DNA of 64,000 nt from Branchiostoma floridae. Lineage: Eukaryota; Chordata; Leptocardii; Amphioxiformes; Branchiostomatidae. Positions within the stretch are counted from its first letter, which is position 1. Every line of letters begins with the position of its first letter. This document shows, one piece after another, positions 21,990 through 33,535 of the stretch. Below the pieces are notes generated by a model, which had not been told where the DNA came from, did no database searches, and was given only the letters and a program-made list of their open reading frames with translations. The position numbers were made by a program, and so were the translations under genes. The stretch is from the NCBI RefSeq assembly GCF_000003815.2, contig NC_049996.1, forward strand, positions 14,640,265 to 14,704,264, given 5' to 3'.

Positions 21990-22640
21990 AAAAACGCCAT
22001 CCTTTTACCGTTTCCGCGGGGCTATTTGAATAATTCGGCGCTGTAAAACTCACCCATCTCTCTCGGATCGGCAGTCACCGTGACCAGATATATCGGGGAA
22101 ATGTTTTTTGACAAGATTTAATCTTCCCGCGACAGCCAATAATTCAGTGGTAATATATCAAGCGGACCCGAATACGGCTTAGGCGGAACATAGCACATAA
22201 TTGAGCAACTTTATTGTTTACGGGCAGTCTAAATCACGGCTTGTAACAGCTCTTTATGATATATGAACTGACCACCTCGGTATTTGATGGATATATCATA
22301 CCATAACATCACCCTCATATTTCACCACTTTATGGATGTAATCATGTATTTTCAACTGATGAATTATGTGAATGTTTTTGTGAAAATTAATAAAACGTTC
22401 ATGATTTCGAATCACAGAAACATAAAGAGCGTTTTTATTTTTCTCGGACACTTGGGCAATAAAAAAGGCCCACAAAATTCGGCGTGAGATGTGACCGAAT
22501 AAAAAACCTGACGGGGCTAATCTGGTTTTATTGGAAACTATTGAAAGGAGAAGAGGTTTGGCAGGACGCTGGAATTGGCTGTAATAAAGTTTCTGACCGA
22601 GCTGACCAGGCTTAGACGGAGTAGTTTTACTGAGTGAGGC
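21990..22640. promoter_or_regulatory. Unique CpG-bearing block, candidate regulatory DNA
   Basis: After a run of repeats this block is non-repetitive with balanced composition, and carries AATAATTCAGTGGTAAT, AACTTTATTGTTTACGG and AATTATG-type homeobox and forkhead-like cores. It has no coherent long frame. Its look is that of conserved non-coding DNA; conservation cannot be tested here. Confidence 0.25.
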
Positions 22641-22664
22641 TGGATTGAGGACAGGTGTGACGAG

Positions 22665-23160
22665 ATGGGTGGAGGGGGGGGGGGGCAAAAATTCATTTTC
22701 TCTCTTTTTTATTCATTTAGATTTTACAAGGTCATAATGCTTGGACTCAAATAGTATTTGTGTTTTGTGTGTTTAATTACAAGGAAGGAAACATGATTCT
22801 TGTCTTGTATGTGTTATGTGTTATACCTGTCTCCATTTCTGTCTGTCCATTTGTTCTCTCTTTCTCTCTCTCGCTCACTCCATGTCTCTTTCCTTTTCAG
22901 TGTCTCTCTGTCTTTCGATTTTTCTCTCTTTGTGTGTAATTAAGTGTGTGTGACAGGTGTAACGAGATTGGGAGAGGTCACAAACTCACAACTATTTTTT
23001 ATTAATTTTATATTATGTTGGATTGTTTACTTTTTTGCAATGTCATGATGCTTGTGTACAAGGTGTGTTTGTGTTCATGGTCCTTACTTTACGTCACCAC
23101 AAGGGATTTAAGTATTATCTTTGGTCTCTCTGTCTCTCTTTTTCTCTCATCTCTTAGACT
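22665..23160. repeat. Low-complexity CT/GT-rich stretch
   Basis: A G-run (22670-22684), then T-rich and CT-rich sequence (22850-22925 and 23130-23150). No unit longer than a few bases and no coding. Confidence 0.6.
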
Positions 23161-23244
23161 TGATTGTTTATTTAACTCTGAATAGTATCTAGGACAGAAA
23201 GCGTGATAGTTGGAAAAACTTGTTTTTGTGTTGTAGTGAAAAAT

Positions 23245-23342
23245 GTGATAGCACCCCTCTATCACATTAATTCACTAGTAAGAGCGCAGAGATTGTGACT
23301 TAGTGAAAAAGTGTGATAGCACCCCTCTATCACATTAATTCA
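23245..23342. repeat. Duplicated short palindrome
   Basis: TGTGATAGCACCCCTCTATCACA, itself an inverted repeat of TGTGATAG with a short centre, occurs twice (about 23249 and 23312), each followed by TTAATTCA. This is a local duplication of a hairpin-forming segment. Confidence 0.7.
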
Positions 23343-24325
23343 GTTAGGGGATAATTCTTGTCTAAATGCGTACTCATAGTTTCATCTCATCTCTTTCAAG
23401 CAATTGATATCTCTGATATACAATATCTGGTGGAATTTCGAACACACAGTTTCTTGCTAGGCTGCATGTGCAACGCAATAACTGCTGCATGCCAGTATAG
23501 ACATGTAGTTAGATCCAGATTCTGGCATAGCACATGAAATGTGTGTAAATAATGTATTACGAATGTTATAGCATTCAATTTAAAAAAAAAAAGATATAGA
23601 GGGGGTGTTACAAGTTTAAAAGCCCCCCAACCCCCACCCCCCACAAAAAACTTTTCCAGTTAACTTTAGTGTGGCAAGGTAGGCTTTCTTACAGTGAACA
23701 ATGGCTCAGGTTTCAAGGGTGGGTCTTGTGCCCTTGCGGCGAAGTGTGTAACTGCACCTAAGGCATTTCGGCTGGTGATACTTAGAACTTGGGCTCATTC
23801 AAAGTGGAAATGTGTGTCCTTCTGTTACAATAATGCTCTATTAAACTGAATTCTTCGTTGCAGGAATAACGGTTTATAGGTTTAGACATTAGAAATTCCT
23901 CCAATGATTGCAAAAGCCGCCAATAACTGTAAGAAACTTATCCCATACTACAACTTCTGTATTAGTTAGATAAGCGTTAAGTTATAGAACTGTAGTTATG
24001 TAGATGCCATACTTTGTACCCCGTACAATTGTTGTGCAATAAAACTATCTCTACGTATACACAATGAAGCATACGTACTTGTTTCTTCTCTCCGCAGACA
24101 TTATCCACACTCTGAAGTAACAGAGGCCCTATAATGATATGTTATTATATGGCACATATACTCCTTCAGTCGGATTGTTCTTTGCTGTATATATGTTTTA
24201 ACCCTTGAGTTACTGCCAGTCTATTTCTTTTCTTCTTTTTTTTCTTTTTTTTTTCAGAATGAAATCGGCAATGTTAGTTCTGATTCGATGCGATACTACA
24301 GGGCAACCGATTTTTGTGTACGACA
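23343..24325. other. Unannotated non-coding stretch
   Basis: No supported gene. A homopolymer-rich patch lies at 23580-23645 and an AATAAA-containing 3' end-like segment near 24035. Confidence 0.4.
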
Positions 24326-24361
24326 CACTCGAGAATATCCGAAGAATAGTCTCGAGCTCAG

Positions 24362-24420
24362 TTTGCGATCGTCCAACGATCGGGCGACGATCGAACGAAC
24401 AATGTGACCGGGCCCTAACG
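24362..24420. repeat. End fragment of a GGTCACAT-type MITE
   Basis: GCGATCGTCCAACGATCG followed by ATGTGACCGGGCCCTAA is the reverse orientation of the end type seen at 45561 (GGGCGCGGTCACATAGG). Only one end is present. Confidence 0.45.
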
Positions 24421-24539
24421 TTTCACATTCAAATTAAGCAAACGAATCCATACAATATATCCTATACCACTCTATCAAGAAGAGAAACTTACATATATCA
24501 TATCTTTTATTTTTTTTAAAGCAGCATGTACGGTATGTA

Positions 24540-24790
24540 TATAAATAAAGTCTAGCCTTGCGTTCCTGTTACTCTCTTTGTATCTGACTTACTGAATTTA
24601 GTCCCTATGGAGCATGAATGTGCAATAGACTTCGTTGTCATTGTCATCAAAACATTGGTTTCTACGTTTTTGTCCGTAAGTTTGCGAACCGTATTGGCTT
24701 TACTTGCATAACGATGAAATAAACGTCATTGTCATTGTCATCAAAACAGTGCTTTCTACATTTGTCCGTATTTTTGAGAGCCGTATTGGC
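24540..24790 (+). mobile_element. LINE-type 3' tail with TTGTCA repeats, duplicated
   Basis: The segment ATGGAGCATGAATGTGCAAT...CATTGTCATTGTCATC ends in a hexanucleotide tail typical of non-LTR retrotransposon 3' ends. A block of about 115 bp (GTCATTGTCATCAAAACA through GAGAGCCGTATTGG) then repeats. A related end (GGGGCATGAATATGCAAT) is at 11690. No reverse transcriptase remains. Confidence 0.5.
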
Positions 24791-24819
24791 AGCTAGCTTC
24801 ACTCTCACAAGAGAAAGAT

Positions 24820-25330
24820 GTGTCGGCACAAGTACCACTTGTGTAAAGCCTTCTCCACACCTACCGGCTACCTGTGCAGCTCACTAACTACCCCGGAATA
24901 CCAAATAGTAGTCGGCTGACCGTAGCTAAGTACCGTACGCAACAATTTTCTCAGTTTGGCTGCCGATGATAATGGAAAGCAACGCTTCATAATGGCAGCT
25001 AACGACCAGAATTAATGCCAAATTCATGCGATGTAGGGAAGAATAATTGTGGCGGGATAGTCTATAAGTAGGGTATCAGCCCGACGCGGATGGGTGGGAA
25101 ACCGATCTGTCACGAACTTCTGCAGGAATCAGGAAGACCATTCATCATATTCGGTCCAGCGGAAGGCGGGAGCGAAGGGTCGCCGGCGCGGGAAACAATT
25201 TTTCATGGAGCAGGCCGCGCGAAAAATGGGCAAAACGGCGCGCCGGCTGTGTGGCTGCGTGTACGTGACGCGCGCGCAGAATCCTTAAAACGGTGGGCAA
25301 GGAACTTCACATGATTTTGAAGACAAGGGT
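24820..25330. promoter_or_regulatory. CpG-rich unique block, candidate regulatory DNA
   Basis: Carries GCAGCTAACGACC and AGAATTAATGCCAAATTCATG and turns CpG-rich from 25080. Part of the GC block (25205-25290) is duplicated at 26013-26100. Overlapping frames of 64 and 74 codons exist in two phases, which argues against either being real. Confidence 0.25.
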
Positions 25331-25431
25331 AAACAAATATCTGTCTTTAAGATCGAGTGCTGTAACCCAAAACGAATAAGTGGCTCCATGAGCCTTGTTT
25401 TGTGGTGAACTTTTGTAGTAAATAATCTAAA

Positions 25432-25563
25432 CTCACTCACTCACTCACTCACTCAATCGCTCGCTGGCTCACTCACTCACTCACTCACTCACTCACTCAC
25501 TCACTCACTCACTCACTCACTCACTCAATCAATCAATCAATCACTCACTCAATCACTCACTCA
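25432..25563. repeat. (CTCA)n microsatellite
   Basis: Nearly pure CTCA tetranucleotide repeats with minor variants (ATCG, TCGC, AATC). Confidence 0.97.
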
Positions 25564-25599
25564 GTTCCGTACGTTGTAATATCCGTAGGAGCAGTAGAT

Positions 25600-25850
25600 G
25601 TCGGTCCACAAATAATGCGGAACATACAAAGAACATATAACATACAAATGTACTCCTTACATGATAGAATAGAACATACAAAGAACATAGAACATACGAA
25701 TGTACTTATTCATTACAGTATGTCGGCCCACAAATAACATAGAACATACAAAGAACAGAGAACATGCAAATGTACTAATATTACAGTATGTCGGTCCACA
25801 AATAACATAGAACGCACAAAGAACAAAGAACATACAGATGTACTCGTGAT
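25600..25850. repeat. Tandem array, about 65-bp unit, four copies
   Basis: The units read AACATACAAAGAACATAGAA, then ACATACAAATGTACT, ATTACAGTATG and TCGGTCCACAAATAAC. Divergence is low. Confidence 0.88.
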
Positions 25851-26012
25851 CAATAAAATCAAATTTTGAGCAGCCAAAACTTATAAGGTCTAAATGACAA
25901 TGCTAACCAAAACCAGCCAACAACACTCTACCTAAAGACCAGGTAAAATTTAATAAGTGTTTTAATTGGTTACTAAGTGTTTCAATCGGTTAGTCTACAA
26001 TACAAAGTTAAG

Positions 26013-26100
26013 ACCTGGCCGCGCGAAAAATGGGCAAATCGGCGCGCTGGCAGCTGTATGCCTGCGTACATGCCGCGCAGAATACTTAAAATAAAGTCGT
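26013..26100. repeat. Duplicate of the GC block at 25205-25290
   Basis: GGCCGCGCGAAAAATGGGCA is identical in both, and the following about 70 bp (GGCGCGC-GGC, CCGCGCAGAAT-CTTAAAA) stays alignable. The copies are about 800 bp apart, either side of the microsatellite and tandem array. Confidence 0.8.
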
Positions 26101-26249
26101 AAAAAGTTCGTGCGAAATTCAGACAGCGATACTTCATCTACGCTCAGGTGAAAGGAAAATCGGCGGTGTTGAGAAATAATCTGTTCCGAGTCATACAGCG
26201 CAGCAATAAAGGGGTGAAAATGGAGACGTATTGTTCATAACCACACTCG

Positions 26250-26580
26250 AATCATTCTTATCATGTGTGACAAGAAGAAAGCATCCATTTATATCCGTTT
26301 TGGTAAACATGATTACAGGGTTCTTTAAACACAATTCTCTTCATAAATGAAATTTTTGACAATGGCATCTAAAAATTTGATAAGACAAACAGTAAGCTGA
26401 CAACACAAAAATCTCTCTTATCATGTGTGACAAGCTTAAGAAGAAAGCATCCATTTATATCAGTTTTGTTAAACATCACAATTGCAAGGTTTTTTAAACA
26501 CAATTCTCTTCATGAATGAAATTTTTGACAATAGCATCTAAAAATTGAATAAGACAAACAATAAGCTGTCAAATTTTCAT
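26250..26580. repeat. Tandem duplication, about 160-bp unit
   Basis: Two copies share TTATCATGTGTGACAAG, AAGAAAGCATCCATTTATAT, TTTAAACACAATTCTCTTCA, AATGAAATTTTTGACAAT and AAGACAAACA-TAAGCTG. Confidence 0.88.
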
Positions 26581-26672
26581 GATTGAAACATTTCCAGAAA
26601 TCGGTTTGAATGGAAGCAGTGAACTGTCCCAGATTTCTGCTGATATAGATATCAAGGCGTCCATTGTCTGTA

Positions 26673-26707
26673 TAATAGAATCGGGTGCGCGAAACCCGGT
26701 TCTATTA
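26673..26707. repeat. Isolated stable hairpin
   Basis: TAATAGAATCGGGT pairs with ACCCGGTTCTATTA around a 7-base loop, with one G-T position. It sits in otherwise unique sequence and has no visible target duplication. Confidence 0.7.
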
Positions 26708-27094
26708 CAATAGCATAATGGACACATCCACCGTTTACGCATGGAAAAACATCCTGATAAGAAACCATTTGATTTAAACGGTGCGCGTATCCCCTCTTTT
26801 TATGTGGCCGGGGTAGTAGTTAATTTTCCTGACACCATTCATCCATTACCATAGCACAACGACAGTGCTTTTTTGTGATAAAATACGACAAACTATTGTA
26901 GTTGTGCATGCGATTAAGATAATCTTACATGTGTATCTTTTTCATTGTGGTGATTTTGAAGTGATTAGTGATATAGACATGATTGAATTTGCGTTAGCAT
27001 GGATGGAAAATGTTAAAAGACGTGATATATCCATCATTTTTGACGCTTGGTCATTCTTTTTCCGCTCTAAATGGTAATGCTTACGTTAGAGGCG

Positions 27095-27440
27095 ATGTGA
27101 CCCCAAACGCTCTCCGGTAGTTGTCAGGATCGCCGGAAAACAAAACAATTTCTGAAGGGTCTAAAACCGTTTGCCACTCGGACAAAGAGTTAGATCAAGG
27201 ACTTCATTCATGTAAACTGCTCAGAAATATACTAGAATGCATCAACGATTATTCATTATTTTATAGCGTAAGACTATTAAAAGACGTTTAAGGAATAAAG
27301 GCATATATACCCCAAACGCTCTCCGGTAGTTGTTAGGATCGAAAAACAAAACAATTTCTGAAGGGTTTAAGACTTGCCACTCGGACGAAGAGAGTTAGAT
27401 TGCGAACTTAACTCATGTAAAGTGCTCGGAAATTTACTAG
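27095..27440. repeat. Tandem duplication, about 205-bp unit
   Basis: Two copies share CCCCAAACGCTCTCCGGTAG, AACAAAACAATTTCTGAAGG, TTGCCACTCGGAC-AAGAG and CATGTAAA-TGCTC-GAAAT. Confidence 0.88.
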
Positions 27441-28764
27441 AATGTGTTAAAATTCACAATCATTATCACCGTATTTAAACATTTGAAGAGCATCATGTAC
27501 CAGACCTCCTTGTAAATGCAACATTGTGCTTAGAATTGGAAACGTTCGGAACACTTGCCTTATCTAGAAAAGCGTTTAAAAAAAAGAGAACACAATTAAC
27601 ATGTCAAAACGTATCTTAATACAGATTCGGTGGAATTTAAAAAAAATATTCATTATCTTACAGCGTAAGACGTTATTCATATATTTGAGTTAAAATTCAA
27701 CGAATCTTCATTATTTTACACGTGTCCCTTCTCTGGACAAAAATCTGCATTTGCCTAATGGAGTATAACGTTTTTGTTATACCCTAATAGGCAATACAAA
27801 TATTCAATATGCGCCATTACTTCTATGTGAATAGACAAGATTCCAATCTAATGCGTAACGGCATAATATTGTTTGCCGACATGTATTACTCTGTTGCCTT
27901 GCTATTATTGCTTTTGCGTGCATATTTGTAATATCATAATATATTGTTCCTAAGGCAGGGGTACCACATTGTTGTTTCTGTTTGTCCACATATTTTACCG
28001 TTGAGAGATTTAAAAACGACAGCGGGGATCTGATTTCAAAATGGGGATTGAATGATCGCTTCTAGATTTGTCAACTTGACGGTGTAATATATATTCATGA
28101 CATAAATGCGTCATAAAAATGCCAGCTTGTTTGGAAACAATAGACACACGAGAAAACGTTTTGACAATGTTGACATTAAGTCGCATTAATACAATAATGA
28201 TGACTTAATGAGTTTTCTTTCATATTAATGACTTTGTAGATGACATGACAATAGTTTACATGTATAGACATGGGCTAGGTGTAAAACAACCTAACGTATA
28301 CCCAGTACAAATAATATCCTTTAAAAATGTATTTCTTAAATGTCTATCATTACCTTTGCCAGAATGGCTAAGGTTATGTTATTTATTGTGATAAACATGT
28401 TGTCTGTTTTCTTAATCGTATGTAATATACGTTTTGCTAAATATCATTACATTGTGCTTGAATAGAAAAATTACGTTATACGTCCATTGATATTTTTGCT
28501 TCACAAGAAGAAATGTTCACACAAATATGTATATAGTTATGTTATTGTGCAATACACTTGCCTCCATATCTACAGCCAATGCTTTTGCAAAATCTAAACC
28601 CCAAAAAATATTTCCGAAATTGACTTCTAAAATGTCTGCATTCGAGGCTATGCTAAAATTCGTTGAAGGCAATCTCTTCCTAACAACGCTTTATCCTAGG
28701 CTATCATGCTTTTATATATATTATATCTACTTTATGGCAGTTATAGCCTCTAGGCTTTTGGTAG
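27441..28764. other. Unannotated AT-rich stretch
   Basis: No exon or repeat supported. A short hairpin GTATAAC-GTTTTT-GTTATAC lies near 27765. Confidence 0.45.
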
Positions 28765-29079
28765 ACTAGTCCCCGAGTGGTCATCGTTTGACCAAAACCA
28801 CTCACGCCATTCCACACAATTACATTCGCTTTATTTCCTTTTGATAGACCGTCCATAGTCCTGTCCAGTGTATGGATTTATGGTGGTCAGTAGCGGAGGC
28901 GAAAGAGCGTGACTCGTCATACAAGGGGGCTTAAAGGTCCCCGTGTGGTCACCGATCGGCTGAAGGCCTTAACGCTGTCTGCTCCATTGGGTCCACTTTG
29001 TTTTGCCGTGTTGGCTCGTACATCAACCGCGGTGGTGGAGATTTATTGCGGTCCATATGGGGGGTGAAACCTCGTGTCG
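28765..29079. repeat. Degenerate direct repeats around GGTCCCCGNGTGGTCA
   Basis: AGTCCCCGAGTGGTCAT (28769), GGTCCCCGTGTGGTCAC (28935) and GGGTCCCGCAGTGGTCAT (about 30165) are similar sites in otherwise non-coding DNA. The unit boundary is unclear. Confidence 0.4.
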
Positions 29080-29440
29080 TGTTGTACTAGGGTCTTGACA
29101 TGTCGCACAGTCAGAGCTGGAATGGACCGATCCCAAAACTCGGCCCCTGTTCGATCATAGTTCTATTTCGAACACCTCCGTCAAAAATAGCCATTTATGT
29201 TCTACAGGGGCAGTTTTTGACGGAGGTGTTCGAAATAGAATATAGGGTTCTATTTGTTCGATATGGCGTTCGACAGGATCGGTCCATTTCCTGGTACAGG
29301 CAAACACTTCCAGTCACAAGTCATTCTTACAGAGTTTTTTAAGCGTGGTGTCGTGTTGTACTAGGGTCCTGACATGTCGCATAGTCAGAACTGGACAGGC
29401 AATCGCCCGGTACAGGAAACCACTTCCAGTCACAAGCCAT
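29080..29440. repeat. Tandem duplication; left copy split by a fold-back element
   Basis: GTCGTGTTGTACTAGGGTC-TGACATGTCGCA-AGTCAGA-CTGG recurs at 29080 and 29352, followed by GGTACAGG and CACTTCCAGTCACAAG in both. In the left copy the element 29121-29288 sits between the two halves; the right copy shows the unfilled arrangement. Confidence 0.8.
29121..29288. mobile_element. Fold-back MITE, AATGGACCGATCC ends
   Basis: Terminal inverted repeats AATGGACCGATCC and GGATCGGTCCATT. The interior holds a second inverted pair, TCGAACACCTCCGTCAAAAA with TTTTTGACGGAGGTGTTCGA. Near-identical to 44865-45033 in inverted order. No clear target duplication. Confidence 0.82.
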
Positions 29441-30229
29441 TCTCATTTTCACAAGCAACCACCTGTCTTCAGCAACCATTTTTTTCAGGCACCTGTGCTT
29501 TAGTCGTGTTAGGTCACTAACGGGTCGGTCTAGAATTATTTCCGAGCGTTTTCGAGGTCTGCTACTATCAAAGATTTGATGTAGAGTCTACCAAATGATT
29601 CTGTTGATTGAAAAATATATAGTCCAAATAGGACACTTTCAGTACTATTTTCAAATCCACAGAAAGGCCTGATGGAGTCTTACGTTCTCTGGAAGACAAA
29701 GAGGGATACACAAAGGTGGGAGGATGGTATTGACACTACGTAAAACAGAAAACTCATAAGGGTGGAGAAAAGTGGTTACCAGATCTTCTGTGGTTCCCCA
29801 ATAGTCAAATAGACTAAGGGATATATAGTGACCGGGGGGGGGGGGTGAGAGCCCAAGGAGTCTGGTTGCCCGACTAACTCCTCTTGCTGGCATACATGGC
29901 CTTTTTGGCCAATTTCTGTTATTCTTTTCAGCAGCCCAAAGAGTCTGGTAGAGACTATGAAGAAATTCAACAATGAACTACATTAATTTAGCAAAATGAC
30001 ATTACATCAATAACATTAGATCCACATGGTTCTAGACAATGGCGGCAATTCCATATACACGGCACATTGACTACGAATGCAATGGGCCGGTCAGTATAGT
30101 CATAAAAATATGATGACCAATAGAGGGGTTGAAGCAGCATGAAATATGGTGGAAGTGACCGTAAGGGTCCCGCAGTGGTCATCCTTTAGCCACTTTAGAC
30201 ACGTCCAGTGGGCAGTCATGCGACCCGTG
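29441..30229. other. Non-coding stretch with a possible old repeat
   Basis: AGAGTCTGGTAGAGACTATG near 29940 resembles, in reverse, the end TAGTCTCTACCAGACTC of the repeat at 8453. A G-run lies at 29837-29847. No gene seen. Confidence 0.4.
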
Positions 30230-30790
30230 GGGCCAATTGGTCAGCGGCAATTCTTCAGGCCAAACCTGCGTGGCAAATGTGAACATGTATGTGTAAGGCC
30301 GGTGCAATAGAATAGTGGATAGAGTGCTTGCGGGTTCACATCCCGGTCGGGTCATCATTTAAAAATGGTACTTTGACATAACGTACGTTGTCTAGTGGTT
30401 AGAGGCCCTGCCTCTGGAACTAGAAGCCGTGAGTTTGATTCTGTCTGTGTCGCTCACCTGACATGTACGCTACCGGAAAGGGTTGCAGTCTTTAGAACGG
30501 GGCGTTAAGTCGTGGTCCACTGTTCATTGTGCTTGTAGGAAAGAGCTATGTGAATTTCCCTGCACAATGAACCTGTGAATACTGTACATAGCATCTGTCT
30601 TCTCTGTCTCAACCTCTATGAGGTACTGTAAACCGACTCGACATCACTTTCAATTCCACTTGGTCTTCAGCAACCTTCAAGCCAAAGCTAAGTGGCAAAT
30701 GTGAACATGTATGTATATAAGACCGGTGCAATACTGCCAATAGACTAGTTGATAGAGTGTTCGCACGGGTTCAAACGCCGGCCAAAACCG
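30230..30790. repeat. Direct repeats flanking a SINE
   Basis: GTGGCAAATGTGAACATGTA, then GACCGGTGCAATA and a short tRNA-box-B-like GGGTTCA, occur at 30270-30345 and again at 30690-30770. Between them lies the SINE at 30385-30640. The repeated unit may itself be a degenerate tRNA-derived sequence. Confidence 0.6.
30385..30640 (+). mobile_element. tRNA-derived SINE
   Basis: The head TTGTCTAGTGGTTAGAG matches an RNA polymerase III box A in tRNA-Glu-like form, and GTGAGTTTGATTC about 35 bp on fits box B. A unique SINE-like body follows (GGGCGTTAAGTCGTGGTCCA). Such heads are the internal promoters of SINEs, which depend on LINE machinery to move. The box A/B spacing fits; a folded cloverleaf was not demonstrable, so this is not called a tRNA gene. 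Confidence 0.6.
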
Positions 30791-30967
30791 ACACAAGCAG
30801 AGGATAACAATCGGTTCACTTTCCGCTACAGCTTAAAATAGCTATTGGACTACCTTTACCATTACCTTTATCTATGTATAAATTTTAGTAAATTACATTC
30901 TGCTTAGCACTGAGAAATTCTGAGAAAGAGTATGTAGTTTACCGATAACTGGTTGACCAGCCGCCTG

Positions 30968-31025
30968 CTTTAGCGCTCACACAGTTGTGTGGCCCAAGGG
31001 CTATAGAGACAGAGATGGGCGCCGC
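30968..31025. repeat. Short dispersed repeat, GAGATGGGCGCCGCC
   Basis: TGTGTGGCCCAAGGGCTATA followed by GAGATGGGCGCCGCC recurs at 35358-35405, and is otherwise absent. Probably a fragment of a dispersed element. Confidence 0.55.
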
Positions 31026-31049
31026 CATATACACCATAAAGGCTAGATT

Positions 31050-32390
31050 GTTAGATTTCCAACAGAAATGTGGATGCAAGCAGGCCTGGATGCAAGGACG
31101 CCGGGACTCTTGATTTGTATTCATTAAGTCCTTCTGGTATTAATTTATCTGTAACGTTACATATTATTCGGATTTGTGATATGTGTACATACAAGTACAT
31201 ATACACTACACAGTCCGTATCTATAAAAAACGTTTTTACTGTTCTAAATTGATCCATGTAGTTTGTAAGATGACCGATCACTCGCCAGTTATGTTGATAT
31301 CGAATATGACAGGTGGGTATGACAAATGATAATGTTATGTAAAGTTATACAAAATTTCCCAATATCCGAGGTAACTGACCGTGCAGACTGACATCTATAA
31401 ATGGCCGAGATGGACATCAAAGAAATATTATAGACTCATTCAAATTCGCTTGTCAAAATTGAAAGTGCTCAAAGATTTAAAGAAAATTACATCCCATCCA
31501 AATTTAGGAGATTACATAACTGATTTAATTTTTGTCAAGAACACATTTTGTGTAACGTTGTAATGTATGGCTTTTGAAAATTCTCAATGTACGTTTGCTT
31601 GGCTAGGCAAGTTCGTCGTGCGATAGAAAATGACAGTAACATTCCTGAGAAAGTCTTGGTTGTGTCGCACGAAATACAAAACTGTCTTGTGACAAAATTG
31701 GTGTCTTAGATCCTTGTTGTCGTTTTTGTCTTAACCTAATAGAAAATTCTACCACAGCAAAACGCACGACATCCGCGCATGTGACCGCAGCAAAGCGCAA
31801 ACGAGCGCGACACGGTGTGTGGGTTCAATGACCTGGTGACGTCAATAGATGATGTGACAAAGGTCGTGATCGTTTTATGACAATTTTGATGAGTGATAAA
31901 GGAAAAAAAATGAACGTTTATCATGAAATTTTTGAGGGTCGTTTCCCCTGGGCACACAACTGGACACGACAATCTGACAGGACACGTTCGGGCGGTGCCC
32001 TGTTGTGAAGTTCCGATCATATATATATAACGCCACTTCACCTTTATCCACGGGGTAACCTATATACGTTGTTTTCAAAAACAAGATATTTAGGGCTATC
32101 ATGCCGACGAAATGTGAGTTCAAACTGCTATAATTTGAAAATATTACAATTTGAAACAACCGACAACTCGATATCCCGAAATGTGCTGTTTTGACAAACA
32201 ACGGATAAAGGTTACACCACGGACAAAGGTGAACTAGCGTTACAATAAAAAGCCACTAGGGTGCCCAACGTCGAAATAGATACCGTCCTTCATTATCACT
32301 CATCAATTTTTCCTGTTACGCTGTTCGCATACACGTAAACATACAAACATAACCTCTCTACATCATGGACAGTTTGAACACAATGCCCAT
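31050..32390. other. Unannotated non-coding stretch
   Basis: No exon or repeat supported; the minus-strand 101- and 108-codon frames (31736-32201) overlap in different phases and show no domain. Confidence 0.45.
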
Positions 32391-32397
32391 ATCTTAG

Positions 32398-32825
32398 GCT
32401 CACGTCACATTTCCAACCCGGGGCCCGGCCGGACTGTTTGTTGAAACAATAAGTAGAAACGTATACATAAAAATAACCACAAATAATGCCCTCGGCTATT
32501 CTCTTTACGTTCTGCGTTGTCTGGTGTCTTTTATATCATACTTTTCGCCCGATCCCCTTTTTAAAATACGACAGTGCCTTTTCTCTACAGAATAGGCAGG
32601 TCAAAAGTAATAAAGTACAGTGCTTGTTGACACAAAAATAGAAAAGTATGCGTAAAAATATACACAAATAATGCCCTCGGCTATTCCCTGTACGTTCTGC
32701 GTAGTTTGGTGTCTTTTATGTCATACTTTTCGGCCGGACCCCAGTTTGGAAATACGACGCAGGCCTTACAGTGCCTTTTCCCCACAGAATAGGCGGGTCA
32801 AAAGTAATATAGTACAGTGCCATTG
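32398..32825. repeat. GGGGCCCGGCC dispersed repeat with internal duplication
   Basis: It begins CGTCACATTTCCAACCCGGG. A block of about 190 bp (ACACAAATAATGCCCTCGGC, CTGCGT-GT-TGGTGTCTTTTA, TCATACTTTTCGGCC, AGAATAGGC-GGTCAAAAGTA) then occurs twice. Related copies lie at 58960-59110 and, truncated, at 43731-43785. Confidence 0.75.
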
Positions 32826-32924
32826 CCAATTATACTTCTCAAATTAGGTCATCTTGCCGTGTCATTGTCGGTTCGGCTGTCCGGGTTGTTGATTAGTCAG
32901 GACGAGGGACAGGTCACCAGAGCT

Positions 32925-33480
32925 GCGCCCTACTTTACACAGGAAAGGGCAGCCGTTTCTACAGAGGGAATGAAAAGGGCTGTCACAAATATATACCAGC
33001 TGAAAACAGACAGCAAAGACAATATGTATACAACTTAACAAGGAAAGGGCAGCCGTTTCTACAGAGGTATTGAAAAGGGTTGTCACAAATATAAACCAGC
33101 TGAAAACAGACTGTGTCCCTTCTGCGAAGACAATATTGAAGATGTATACTACTTTACACAGGAAAGGACAGCCATTTCTACGCAGGTATTGAAAAGGGTT
33201 GTCACAAATATATACCAGCTGAAAACAGACAGCAAAGACAATATGTATACAACTTAACACAGCAAAGGGCAGGCATTTCTGCAGAGGTATTGAAAAGGGT
33301 TGTCACAAATATATACCAGCTGAAAACAGACAGCAAAGACAATATGTATACAACTTAACAAGGAAAGGGCAGCCGTTTCTACAGCGGTATTGAAAAGGAC
33401 TGTCACACAAAAATATACCAACTGAAAACAGTCTTTGTCCCTTCTGTAAAGACAGTAGATGTATACTATTTTATGTGCCC
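32925..33480 (+). repeat. Tandem array derived from a LINE-like coding fragment
   Basis: Units of about 107-150 bp share AGGAAAGGGCAGCCGTTTCT, ATTGAAAAGGG-TGTCACAAA, TATACCAGCTGAAAACAGAC and AGCAAAGACAATATGTATAC. One frame of the longer units reads a Cys-x2-Cys segment, CPFCEDNIED, followed by a phenylalanine-rich stretch. This resembles the C-terminal zinc-knuckle-like region of non-LTR retrotransposon proteins. The right edge continues with CPTCKDNIEGG...LMVCHSYN at 33475-33535. The link is inference. Confidence 0.7.
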
Positions 33481-33535
33481 CACCTGCAAAGACAATATTG
33501 AAGGTGGAGACCGTTTCCTAATGGTATGTCATTCT

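Noticed and set aside
25432-25850. Regularly spaced repeats considered as a CRISPR array
   Set aside because: They are a simple tetranucleotide repeat and a diverged tandem array without unique spacers, in a eukaryotic genome.
30385-30470. Possible tRNA-Glu-like gene
   Set aside because: Box A and box B are present but the sequence continues as a SINE body and the cloverleaf stems do not close.
32398-32825. Direct repeats considered as LTRs
   Set aside because: The two copies are adjacent, have no TG...CA ends or primer site, and share the unit with dispersed copies elsewhere; they are an internal duplication of a dispersed repeat.
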